Shown: positions 1 through 4,643 of the stretch, piece by piece
Layout: the number at the start of each line of letters is the position of its first letter
Numbering within the stretch: the stretch's first letter is position 1
From: Bacillota bacterium
GTDB taxonomy: Bacteria; Bacillota; Clostridia; Oscillospirales; Acutalibacteraceae
DNA: 5,636 nt
Direction of reading: 5' to 3'
Assembly: GCA_009786275.1 (NCBI GenBank)
Contig: WQTL01000332.1
Coordinates: 1 to 5,636 of the forward strand
The notes under the pieces: model-generated
Told to the model about the DNA's origin: nothing
The model's database searches: none
The model's input: the letters and a program-made list of their open reading frames with translations, nothing else
Translations under genes and position numbers: made by a program

Positions 1-82
1 CGGCGGCATGAGCCTGCCCGCCATGAACGACGACTCCTCCCCCGAGGCGGGCTACGGCTGGGACAGGCGGAGGAGAGCATGA
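1..82 (+). CDS. 3' end of an unidentified gene (partial)
   Basis: The frame starting at base 2 is open from the window edge and ends at TGA 80-82. The last residues include MSLPAMNDDSSPEAGYGWD and end in an arginine run (RRRRA). Third codon positions are almost all G or C, as in the real genes of this window, which supports translation. The stop overlaps the next start as ATGA, and the arginine/alanine codons double as the GGAGGAG ribosome binding site of the next gene. This points to a translationally coupled operon. About 26 residues are too few to assign a family, and I do not recognise the protein. Confidence 0.6.
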   Translation, partial: GGMSLPAMNDDSSPEAGYGWDRRRRA

Positions 83-771
83 TCCGCAACTATGACGATT
101 TCATCCGTGAGCTTCTCGCCGCGGGGTTTTCGCAGTTCGGCCTGGGGAAGGACAGCGTGGCGTCGCTGTTCCCCTACAGCTGGTGCGCGCAGCCCGGGGA
201 CTGCCCCGTGCAGTGGTTCTGCGGCGACCCGGACCGCGACCCCTGGGATTGGCGCGAGCGCGTGATCGCCGAGCGCGACGACGTCGCCTACTCGAAGGTG
301 TTTTTCAAAAAGCACGGCTTCATCACCCGGGAATGGTATCCGTATTTCCTCGCCGCGCGCAGGAGGGGCCGCGAATTCGCCGAGGCCTACGCCGACGGGC
401 TTTATAGCCGCGCCGCGCTGCGCATCCACGACTGCCTGCAACAGAACGGCGCGCTGCCCGTGCACGATATCAAGCCCATGGCGGGGTTCACCCGGGAGGA
501 GAAATCCGCCTTTGAGCGCGCCCTGGCCGAACTGGAAATGGGCCTCTACATCACCGTGTGCGGCCACGCCCAAAAAATCAGCAGGGCGGGGGAGAGCTAC
601 GGCTGGGCCTCGGACGTCTACTGCCTGGCGGAGGAGTTCTGGCCGGAGGAGGTATTCCAGCGGGCGGGGGTGCTCACGGAAGAGGAAGCGGCTGAGAAAA
701 TCGAGAAACAGGTGTATAGGATCAATCCGGGCGTGCAGGCAAAAGCAGTACAGAAATTCATCTACGGATAA
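79..771 (+). CDS. AlkZ-related protein of unknown function
   Basis: This 230-aa soluble protein shows no signal peptide or membrane segment. It resembles, from memory, the short uncharacterised proteins named AlkZ-related in Firmicutes, which share part of the winged-helix fold of AlkZ/YcaQ DNA glycosylases. Typical blocks are GDPDRDPWDWRER (residues 49-61), a KHGFITREWYPYF block (78-90), a helical middle, and a C-terminal block YITVCGHAQKISRAGESYGW (157-176), followed by a tryptophan-containing segment near 188. The start ATG at 79 has GGAGGAG at 69-75 and overlaps the upstream stop. The next gene begins 13 bases after the stop, within the same operon. A DNA-repair or DNA-binding role is only inferred from the family name; the catalytic residues of true AlkZ were not identified here. 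The family call is moderately sure, the function unknown. Confidence 0.6.
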   Translation: MIRNYDDFIRELLAAGFSQFGLGKDSVASLFPYSWCAQPGDCPVQWFCGDPDRDPWDWRERVIAERDDVAYSKVFFKKHGFITREWYPYFLAARRRGREFAEAYADGLYSRAALRIHDCLQQNGALPVHDIKPMAGFTREEKSAFERALAELEMGLYITVCGHAQKISRAGESYGWASDVYCLAEEFWPEEVFQRAGVLTEEEAAEKIEKQVYRINPGVQAKAVQKFIYG

Positions 772-772
772 A

Positions 773-778
773 AGGAGG
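773..778 (+). promoter_or_regulatory. Ribosome binding site fixing the start at 785
   Basis: A perfect AGGAGG lies 6 bases before ATG 785 and directly follows the TAA of the AlkZ-related gene. It decides the start of the metallo-hydrolase, whose frame stays open far upstream (an ATG at 512) inside the preceding gene. Confidence 0.85.
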
Positions 779-784
779 CCCCTT

Positions 785-1495
785 ATGAGCATCTTCACCC
801 TCACCTGGCTGGGCCAGGGCGGCTACGCCCTGCAAATTAGCGAAAAAACCATCTACCTCGACCCCTACATGTCCGATATGGTCGAAAAAAAGGAGGGCCT
901 GGCGCGCTTGGTGCCGCCGCCCATCGATCCGGCGCGGGCCCGCCCGGACTACTACCTTGCCACCCACGACCATATGGACCACCTGGACACGGACTTTATT
1001 TCGCAAATAGATTGCAAGGGTGTGCAATTTATCTGCCCCGAAAGCTGCAAAAAAGCCTTGCTTGCCTTGGGCAAGGGCATTGAGGAAGGGCAAGTCACTG
1101 TTGTCAAGCAGGGCGATGTGCTCGAACTGGAAGGCTTCATCCTGCGCGCGGTTTATGCCGATCACACGCCCGACAGCGTGGGGTTTGTCATCACAGCCGA
1201 GGGCATCGCGCTGTACGTCACCGGGGACACGCTCTACGGCGACACGGTAGGCGAGGGGACTAATGCCGACATCATCTGCTGCTGCACCAACGGCCGCTGG
1301 GGCAACATGAACGCCGAGGAGGCCGTGCGGGTGGCGTTGCGCTCCGGTGCGCGGCTGGCCATCCCGAACCACTACGGCATGTTCGCGAAGAACACCGCCG
1401 ATCCCGCGGAGTTCACCGGGATGGCCGAGGCGGCGGGGCTGAAGACGTATACCATGGGGCATAATGAGACCGTGGATGTGAAGGGGCTGCTATAA
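785..1495 (+). CDS. UlaG-like metallo-beta-lactamase-fold hydrolase
   Basis: This 236-aa cytoplasmic protein has the metallo-beta-lactamase fold. The metal-binding motif is THDHMDHLD at residues 60-68 (H61, H63, D65, H66). Further expected ligands are H127 in YADHTPDS, D148 in YVTGDTLYGD, and H196 in IPNHYGMF. The blocks TNGRWGNMNAEEA (168-180) and IPNHY closely follow the pattern I recall from UlaG, the L-ascorbate-6-phosphate lactonase, so two-metal hydrolase chemistry is likely. It is much shorter than UlaG (about 350 aa), and no other ascorbate genes are near, so lactonase activity on that substrate is not supported. The start at 785 is set by AGGAGG 773-778. Its stop overlaps the next start as TAATG. 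Family call strong, substrate unknown. An unusual CCC run sits at residues 165-167. Confidence 0.85.
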   Translation: MSIFTLTWLGQGGYALQISEKTIYLDPYMSDMVEKKEGLARLVPPPIDPARARPDYYLATHDHMDHLDTDFISQIDCKGVQFICPESCKKALLALGKGIEEGQVTVVKQGDVLELEGFILRAVYADHTPDSVGFVITAEGIALYVTGDTLYGDTVGEGTNADIICCCTNGRWGNMNAEEAVRVALRSGARLAIPNHYGMFAKNTADPAEFTGMAEAAGLKTYTMGHNETVDVKGLL

Positions 1496-2061
1496 TGCCT
1501 ACCCCGAAATTCCCCGTCCTGGAGACGGAACGCCTGACGCTGCGCCAGCTGAAGAAGAGCGACGCGCCCGCCCTCATCGCCCTCCTGCGCGACGAGGCGG
1601 TCTCGCGCTGGCTGCTGAACAACCTCGAGCGCACGACCCTCAAGCAGGAGCAGGAGTATATCAAGGCCATGCGCAAGCAATTTCTGAAAGGCCAGGGCGT
1701 CCACTGGGTCATCTGCGACAAGGCCGGCACGCCCATGGGGGGCATCGGCATCGGGCGGTGGCCGATGGACCGCATGCACAATAAAACCAGCGCGGGGTTC
1801 TGGCTGGGCCGCGCGTATTGGGGCAAGGGCTACATGACCGAGGCCTTCTCGGCCGTGCTGGACTACGCCTTCGGCACCCTGGGGCTCAACCGGGTGTCCG
1901 CCGGGCACTTCCAGGGCAACATCGCCAGCGGGCGCGTGCAGCAAAAATGCGGCTTGCTCTACGAGGGCACGTGCCGCCGGGCCTTCCTGAAAAACGGGGC
2001 GTATATCGACGAACTGATGTACGCGATCGTGCGGGAGGACTGGGAGAAAGGGATGAAATAA
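1495..2061 (+). CDS. GNAT N-acetyltransferase, RimJ/RimL-like
   Basis: This 188-aa protein carries one GNAT domain over nearly its whole length and would use acetyl-CoA to acetylate an amine on a protein or small molecule. It opens with the usual LETERLTLRQLKKSDAPAL stretch (9-27). The beta4 segment leads into GRAYWGKGYMTEA (105-117), the acetyl-CoA pyrophosphate-binding loop of R-x-x-x-G-x-G type. It then has LNRVSAGHFQGNIASGRVQQ (131-150) and KCGLLYEG (151-158), with the conserved asparagine (N142) and the G-F/L-x-x-EG ending typical of RimJ/RimL-like members. The ATG at 1495 overlaps the TAA of the hydrolase, with a GAAGGGG purine stretch upstream, so coupled translation is likely. It is the last gene of the operon; promoter and hairpin sequences follow. 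The substrate cannot be inferred, and ribosomal-protein acetylation is only one family activity. Confidence 0.88.
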   Translation: MPTPKFPVLETERLTLRQLKKSDAPALIALLRDEAVSRWLLNNLERTTLKQEQEYIKAMRKQFLKGQGVHWVICDKAGTPMGGIGIGRWPMDRMHNKTSAGFWLGRAYWGKGYMTEAFSAVLDYAFGTLGLNRVSAGHFQGNIASGRVQQKCGLLYEGTCRRAFLKNGAYIDELMYAIVREDWEKGMK

Positions 2062-2075
2062 ATCCGCGAAAGACG

Positions 2076-2104
2076 TTGCAATTTCTGGAAACATCGTTTA
2101 TAAT
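2076..2104 (+). promoter_or_regulatory. Sigma-A-type promoter facing xylA
   Basis: The -35 box TTGCAA (2076-2081) and a perfect -10 box TATAAT (2099-2104) are separated by exactly 17 bases. It lies in an AT-richer stretch just after the acetyltransferase stop. The predicted transcript start is near 2111, exactly at the GGCGCTGCG repeat. It could drive a small RNA or the long leader of xylA, since no better xylA promoter was seen closer to the gene. Confidence 0.7.
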
Positions 2105-2110
2105 GAATGT

Positions 2111-2119
2111 GGCGCTGCG
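2111..2119. repeat. Left copy of a 9-bp inverted repeat
   Basis: GGCGCTGCG here is exactly reverse-complementary to CGCAGCGCC at 2227-2235. The copy sits at the predicted 5' end of the + transcript; the mirror copy is near the predicted 5' end of the - transcript. In the + RNA the two copies can pair over a long range and would open the base of the second hairpin's right arm. Confidence 0.6.
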
Positions 2120-2125
2120 CACAGC

Positions 2126-2154
2126 GGTGGTTACGGCAGTAAGAAGTAACCGCC
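2126..2154 (+). promoter_or_regulatory. Alternative hairpin excluding the first main hairpin
   Basis: GGTGGTTAC (2126-2134) can pair over 9 bp, with one G-U, with GTAACCGCC (2146-2154). The same right arm is the left arm of the hairpin at 2143-2183, so the two structures cannot coexist. GGTGGTTAC and the later GGCGGTTAC (2172-2180) are near-identical direct copies competing for one partner, which is the layout of an attenuator or of a refolding regulatory RNA. Confidence 0.5.
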
Positions 2155-2183
2155 CCTAGCTTGGCCGGCTGGGCGGTTACTTC
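2143..2183. repeat. Perfect 13-bp inverted repeat (hairpin 1)
   Basis: GAAGTAACCGCCC (2143-2155) is followed by a 15-base loop and the exact reverse complement GGGCGGTTACTTC (2171-2183). The loop may form a further short AGC/GCT stem. Neither strand has a real T-tract after it (CCGTTAT on +, TTACTG on -), so it is not a textbook intrinsic terminator, though it could still weaken readthrough from the acetyltransferase operon. Hairpins with an AACCGCC/GGCGGTT core are, from memory, common beside small type I toxin genes in clostridia; that link is inference. Confidence 0.8.
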
Positions 2184-2197
2184 CCGTTATCCAGTTA

Positions 2198-2246
2198 AAA
2201 CGAGGGGCGGAAGGCCGTCTGTTCAACGCAGCGCCGCTCCTCGTTT
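2198..2246. repeat. 13-bp inverted repeat (hairpin 2)
   Basis: AAACGAGGGGCGG (2198-2210) pairs with CCGCTCCTCGTTT (2234-2246) over 13 bp with a single G-U in the + RNA, enclosing a 23-base loop. The right arm overlaps the right copy of the 9-bp repeat (2227-2235) by two bases, and the left flank of the - strand -10 box starts three bases later. There is no T-tract on either strand. Confidence 0.75.
2227..2235. repeat. Right copy of the 9-bp inverted repeat
   Basis: CGCAGCGCC is the exact mirror of GGCGCTGCG at 2111-2119. It overlaps the loop and the first two bases of the right arm of hairpin 2. Pairing with the left copy in RNA would compete with that hairpin. Confidence 0.6.
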
Positions 2247-2248
2247 AC

Positions 2249-2277
2249 AGTATAGCGCAATTGCCTGCCCTTGTCAA
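2249..2277 (-). promoter_or_regulatory. Near-consensus promoter opposing xylA
   Basis: Read on the - strand, TTGACA (2277-2272) and TATACT (2254-2249) are separated by exactly 17 bases. An A-rich stretch (AAAAAATA) just upstream could act as an UP element. It is the best promoter match in the window, yet it points away from xylA and into the end of the acetyltransferase operon, with no gene to serve on that strand. The predicted transcript is antisense to the leader. Confidence 0.7.
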
Positions 2278-2290
2278 GGGTATTTTTTAT
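2268..2290 (+). terminator. Weak intrinsic terminator or attenuator before xylA
   Basis: CCCTTGTCAAGGG (2268-2280) is a 13-base palindrome. In RNA it gives only a 5-bp stem with a 3-base loop, followed by TATTTTTTAT (2281-2290). The stem is short for an intrinsic terminator, but the T-rich tail is right. It also overlaps the -35 box of the - strand promoter, so it could instead be a protein-binding site. No XylR operator pattern was recognised. Confidence 0.35.
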
Positions 2291-2298
2291 CAATAAGC

Positions 2299-2305
2299 AA
2301 AGGAG
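2299..2305 (+). promoter_or_regulatory. Ribosome binding site of xylA
   Basis: AAAGGAG lies 8 bases before ATG 2314 and selects this start over a TTG in the same frame at 2161, which lies inside hairpin 1 and would add a tail unlike any xylose isomerase. Confidence 0.85.
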
Positions 2306-2313
2306 CCGTGACC

Positions 2314-3630
2314 ATGCCTGAATTCTACGCCGCCATCCCCGCCGTCGCCTACGAGGGCCCGGGCGGCAAAAGCCCCCTGGCATTTCATTTCTACAACCCG
2401 GATGAGCAAATCCTCGGCAAGCCGATGAAGGCGCACCTGCGCTTCGCCATGAGCTACTGGCACACCATGTGCGCAGAGGGCGCGGACATGTTCGGCGTGG
2501 GCACCCTGGAGAAATCCTACGGCCACGCCGACCCCATGGCAAGCGCCTATGCCAAGGCGGAGGCCGCCTTCGAGTTCATGCAGAAGCTCGGCCTGGAGTT
2601 CTATTGCTTCCACGACCGCGACATCGCCCCCGAGGCCGACAATCTCCGCGAGACCAACGCCCGGCTGGACAAAATCAGCGATAAATTACTCGAATTGCAA
2701 AAAAGCACCGGGATAACCCCGCTGTGGGGCACGGCGAACCTCTTCAGCAACCCGCGCTACCAGAACGGCGCGGCCAGCAGCTGCTCGCCGGAGGTGTTCG
2801 CCTTCGCCGCCGCGCAGGTGAAGAAGGCCCTCGAGCTCACGGTGAAGCTGGGCGGGCAGGGCTTCGTGTTCTGGGGCGGGCGCGAGGGCTACGAGACCCT
2901 GCTCAACACGAACTATGCCCTGGAGCAGGACAACATCGCCCGGCTGTTCACCATGGCGCGGGACTACGCCCGTTCGATAGGTTTTCAGGGGCCCTTCTAT
3001 ATCGAGCCCAAGCCCAAGGAGCCCATGAAGCACCAGTACGACTACGACGCCGCCACGGCCATCGGCTTTTTGCGCAAATACAATTTGCAGGATGATTTCC
3101 GCATGAACATCGAAGCCAACCATGCCACACTGGCCGGGCATACCTTCCAGCACGAGCTGCGGGTGGCCCGGGAGGAGGGCTTCTTCGGCTCCATCGACGC
3201 CAACATCGGCGACCCGCTGCTGGGCTGGGATACCGACCAGTTCCCCACGAACGTGTACGACGCGGCGCTGGCCATGCTGGAGGTGCTCAACGCCGGCGGG
3301 TTCACCGCGGGGGGGCTCAACTTTGACGCGAAGACCCGCCGGGCCTCCAACACCTTCGAGGATCTCTTCCGGGCCTATATCGCCGGGATGGACGCCTTCG
3401 CCCTGGGGCTGCGCATGGCCGCGAAGCTGCGGGCCGACGGCCGCCTGGACGAGTTCGTAAAAGCCCGCTACGCCGGGTATGAGACCGGCCTGGGGCTCGA
3501 TATCGTGCGGGGCAAAATGAACCTGCCCGCCCTGGAGGCCGTCGCCCTGGAAAAGGGCGACGTAACGACCACCAGCGGCAGGCAGGAATATTTGGAGCAC
3601 GTGATGAACTGCGTGATGTTTGGGTGCTAG
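2314..3630 (+). CDS. xylA: Xylose isomerase, class II
   Basis: XylA interconverts D-xylose and D-xylulose in the cytoplasm, the first step of the isomerase route of xylose use. The 438-aa length fits class II enzymes (about 440 aa). The full family pattern is visible: FHDRDIAPE (99-107) with the H100/D103 pair, FVFWGGREGYETLLNT (184-199), EPKPKEPMKHQYD (231-243) with metal ligand E231 and catalytic K233, NIEANHATLAGHTFQHE (265-281) with E267 and H270, then D295, LLGWDTDQFP (302-311) with D306 and D308, and GGLNFDAKTRR (333-343) with D338. All expected metal and catalytic residues are present, so the enzyme should be active with two divalent metal ions. The start is set by AAAGGAG. xylB lies about 1 kb downstream on the same strand but is separated by an opposite-strand gene, so the two are not in a simple operon. 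Expression probably depends on the structured region at 2076-2290. Confidence 0.98.
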   Translation: MPEFYAAIPAVAYEGPGGKSPLAFHFYNPDEQILGKPMKAHLRFAMSYWHTMCAEGADMFGVGTLEKSYGHADPMASAYAKAEAAFEFMQKLGLEFYCFHDRDIAPEADNLRETNARLDKISDKLLELQKSTGITPLWGTANLFSNPRYQNGAASSCSPEVFAFAAAQVKKALELTVKLGGQGFVFWGGREGYETLLNTNYALEQDNIARLFTMARDYARSIGFQGPFYIEPKPKEPMKHQYDYDAATAIGFLRKYNLQDDFRMNIEANHATLAGHTFQHELRVAREEGFFGSIDANIGDPLLGWDTDQFPTNVYDAALAMLEVLNAGGFTAGGLNFDAKTRRASNTFEDLFRAYIAGMDAFALGLRMAAKLRADGRLDEFVKARYAGYETGLGLDIVRGKMNLPALEAVALEKGDVTTTSGRQEYLEHVMNCVMFGC

Positions 3631-3658
3631 ATGTTAGATGTTAGATTTTAGATTTTAG
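3631..3658. repeat. Heptamer tandem repeat after xylA
   Basis: Two copies of ATGTTAG are followed by two of ATTTTAG, directly after the xylA stop; the last xylA bases (GTGCTAG) look like a degenerate further unit. The block is AT-rich against GC-rich flanks and puts repeated TAG stops in frame, one per unit, because the unit is 7 bases. It has no coding content. Confidence 0.8.
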
Positions 3659-3665
3659 AAATGTA

Positions 3666-3687
3666 GAGACGCACGGCTGTGCGTCTC
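3666..3687. repeat. Palindromic hairpin between convergent xylA and VanY-type gene
   Basis: GAGACGCAC (3666-3674), loop GGCT and GTGCGTCTC (3679-3687) form a perfect 9-bp stem with a 4-base loop. It sits between the 3' ends of two convergent genes, the usual place for a bidirectional terminator, but neither strand has a good T-tract. A dispersed REP-like palindrome is the alternative; AGAGACGC/GCGTCTCT palindromes are, from memory, found as repeats in several bacterial genomes. Confidence 0.7.
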
Positions 3688-3698
3688 CGCTCAGAAGA

Positions 3699-4595
3699 TC
3701 ACGCTATCCCCAGGTATTCCTCCAAACACTGCCCACGGGCCTTCATCACCTTCGCCGGCCCTACCCCCACATAGCGCCAGTGCCAGGGCTCGTAGGTGAT
3801 CTGCGTGCGGGCGAATTTGTCCTTCGGGTAGCGCAGGATGAAGCCGTACTCCTGCGCGTGCGCCGTCAGCCAGGCGAACTCCTTCGTGGTCTCGAAGTCC
3901 TCGCGGGTGTCCCAATAGCCGGGGCGGGTGATGTCCATGGCAAGGCCCGCGCTGTGCTCGCTGCAGCCGGGCGGGAGGATCTCCTGCGCGGCCAGGTTGA
4001 CGGCCTCGGCGTAGCTGTGGCCCCGGTCCACGTTGGTCTGGATCAGGCGGTCGAAATTGCTCTTTTGCCGGGCGATGCTGCGGTAGCCGGAGTAGGGGAC
4101 GAGCTCCGCCCCGGCGGCCAGGGCGGCGTCGTACATGGCCTTGTATTGCTTCGCTGCGGCGGCCTCCATCTGTATTTTCTCCGGATAGGACTCCACGCAG
4201 ACCTCCAGCGCTGGCGAGTAGTTCGCGGGCAGGGCGTAGTCCCGGCTGACATAGATCAGGTAGGGGTCCCCGGGCACCGCCGCCACCGCGGGCGCGATGC
4301 CGGGGTAGTCGTAGGCGTACGCGCCGCTTGGATTGCTTGAGGGCCTTTGGGTCGTGGTTGTTGTATTTGTTGTAGATGTTGTTGTAGACGTTGTACTTGC
4401 TGTTGTCCTGGTTGTTGTTGTGATTGCTGTCGTCGTCGTTGCTGTTGTCGTGGTTGCGGCGGTGCCGGTGGATGTCGTTGCCATTGCGGTTGCCGGGCTT
4501 GCCGTGGCCGCCGGCGTGGTTTCCGGCTCGATTTCCGCCGCGCCGCAGGATGAGAATACCAGCATCAGAAGGACCAGCGCCCCTATTTTTTTCAT
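3699..4595 (-). CDS. VanY-type D-alanyl-D-alanine carboxypeptidase lipoprotein
   Basis: This 298-aa protein would trim the terminal D-Ala from peptidoglycan stem peptides outside the cell membrane. MKK plus a hydrophobic run (residues 4-14) ends in VFSSC, a lipobox with C17; phenylalanine at -3 is atypical. Residues 40-82 are a linker with 30 threonines in 43 positions. The M15B/VanY domain covers roughly 110-298: the SGYRS block (169-173), SEHSAGLAMDI (212-222) with zinc ligands H214 and D221, and EPWHWRY (269-275) with catalytic E269 and zinc ligand H272. All key residues are present. The start at 4595 has GGAGGT 7 bases upstream and its own promoter. The frame stays open upstream to 5222, antisense to xylB, but that part does not belong to the protein. 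It lies between xylA and xylB on the other strand. A role in antibiotic resistance is not supported: there are no VanH/A/X genes or two-component system nearby, so cell-wall maturation is more likely. An L,D- or other peptide specificity is possible. Confidence 0.9.
   Translation of the reverse strand: MKKIGALVLLMLVFSSCGAAEIEPETTPAATASPATAMATTSTGTAATTTTATTTTAITTTTRTTASTTSTTTSTTNTTTTTQRPSSNPSGAYAYDYPGIAPAVAAVPGDPYLIYVSRDYALPANYSPALEVCVESYPEKIQMEAAAAKQYKAMYDAALAAGAELVPYSGYRSIARQKSNFDRLIQTNVDRGHSYAEAVNLAAQEILPPGCSEHSAGLAMDITRPGYWDTREDFETTKEFAWLTAHAQEYGFILRYPKDKFARTQITYEPWHWRYVGVGPAKVMKARGQCLEEYLGIA
4350..4478 (-). repeat. Threonine-codon imperfect trinucleotide repeat
   Basis: This stretch encodes the threonine-rich linker (residues 40-82) of the lipoprotein. 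The DNA is an imperfect ACN array, seen on the + strand as runs of GTT, GTC and GTG. Such arrays can change length by slippage in whole codons without breaking the frame. On the + strand it gives a spurious valine- and cysteine-rich open frame. A flexible, possibly O-glycosylated spacer lifting the enzyme off the membrane is a reasonable inference. Confidence 0.8.
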
Positions 4596-4601
4596 GTGAA
4601 T

Positions 4602-4607
4602 ACCTCC
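4602..4607 (-). promoter_or_regulatory. Ribosome binding site of the VanY-type gene
   Basis: Read on the - strand, GGAGGT lies 7 bases before ATG 4595. It fixes the start at the lipoprotein signal peptide. With the predicted transcript start near 4608, the leader is only about 13 bases long and begins almost at this site. Confidence 0.8.
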
Positions 4608-4614
4608 GCATATT

Positions 4615-4643
4615 ATTTTAACGCAATCAAATCGAATTGTCAA
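4615..4643 (-). promoter_or_regulatory. Promoter of the VanY-type lipoprotein gene
   Basis: On the - strand TTGACA (4643-4638) and TAAAAT (4620-4615) are 17 bases apart, a near-consensus sigma-A promoter. The -35 box overlaps the first bases of the xylB ribosome binding site (AAGGAG, 4642-4647), so transcription of this gene and translation of xylB share DNA in a 60-base divergent gap. No equally good + strand promoter for xylB was found in the gap. Confidence 0.75.

Larger units (their letters stand above)
2131..2242 (-). ncRNA. Candidate antisense RNA opposite the xylA leader
   Basis: The - strand promoter at 2249-2277 predicts a transcript starting near 2242 and running toward the acetyltransferase gene. 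It is fully complementary to the candidate + leader across both hairpins. Its end is not defined: hairpin 1 read on this strand is followed only by CTTCTTACTG, so the left limit given here is nominal. It contains a 31-codon TTG-initiated frame, treated as unproven. The call rests on promoter quality plus overlap, with no direct sign of expression. Confidence 0.4.
2111..2290 (+). ncRNA. Candidate structured leader or small RNA upstream of xylA
   Basis: The predicted + transcript from about 2111 has no ATG-initiated reading frame with a ribosome binding site before xylA. It folds into a small 5' hairpin (CGCTG 2113-2117 with CAGCG 2122-2126) and two long hairpins (2143-2183 and 2198-2246). A short stem CCCTT/AAGGG with a T-rich tail follows at 2268-2290, which could end the RNA before xylA or act as an attenuator. 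If read through, it is a roughly 200-base 5' leader of xylA. No known riboswitch class was recognised. The extent is inferred from promoter and structure only. Confidence 0.4.

Noticed and set aside
512..784. Upstream extension of the metallo-hydrolase frame to an ATG at 512
   Set aside because: It overlaps the AlkZ-related gene in another frame, gives arginine/serine-rich nonsense, and the AGGAGG before 785 marks the true start.
2103..2159. 18-codon frame starting MNVALR and ending SNRP as a toxin peptide
   Set aside because: Its ATG lies inside the -10 box, upstream of the predicted transcript start, and there is no ribosome binding site or membrane helix. It could at most be a remnant of a toxin C-terminus.
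2143..2246. The two large hairpins as ordinary intrinsic terminators
   Set aside because: Neither has a T-run directly after the stem on either strand.
2161..2313. TTG-initiated extension of xylA
   Set aside because: The added residues do not resemble any xylose isomerase, the TTG is in the loop of hairpin 1, and ATG 2314 has a good ribosome binding site and gives the family length.
2686..3600. Long - strand open frame over xylA, and a similar one at 758-1462
   Set aside because: Both lie opposite strongly supported genes; open antisense frames are expected in DNA with G/C-rich third positions.
3631..3658. Heptamer repeats as a CRISPR array
   Set aside because: Units are 7 bases, adjacent, with no spacers and no cas genes.
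4333..4599. Valine- or cysteine-rich + strand frames over the threonine linker
   Set aside because: They are the antisense reading of the ACN codon array and have no supporting signals.
4616..4629. Possible catabolite-repression (cre) site TTTTAACGCAATCA near xylB
   Set aside because: It matches 6 of 8 fixed positions of the CcpA consensus TGNAANCGNNNNCA, missing the first G and one A; too weak in an AT-rich stretch to call, though its position between the -35 and -10 boxes would suit.
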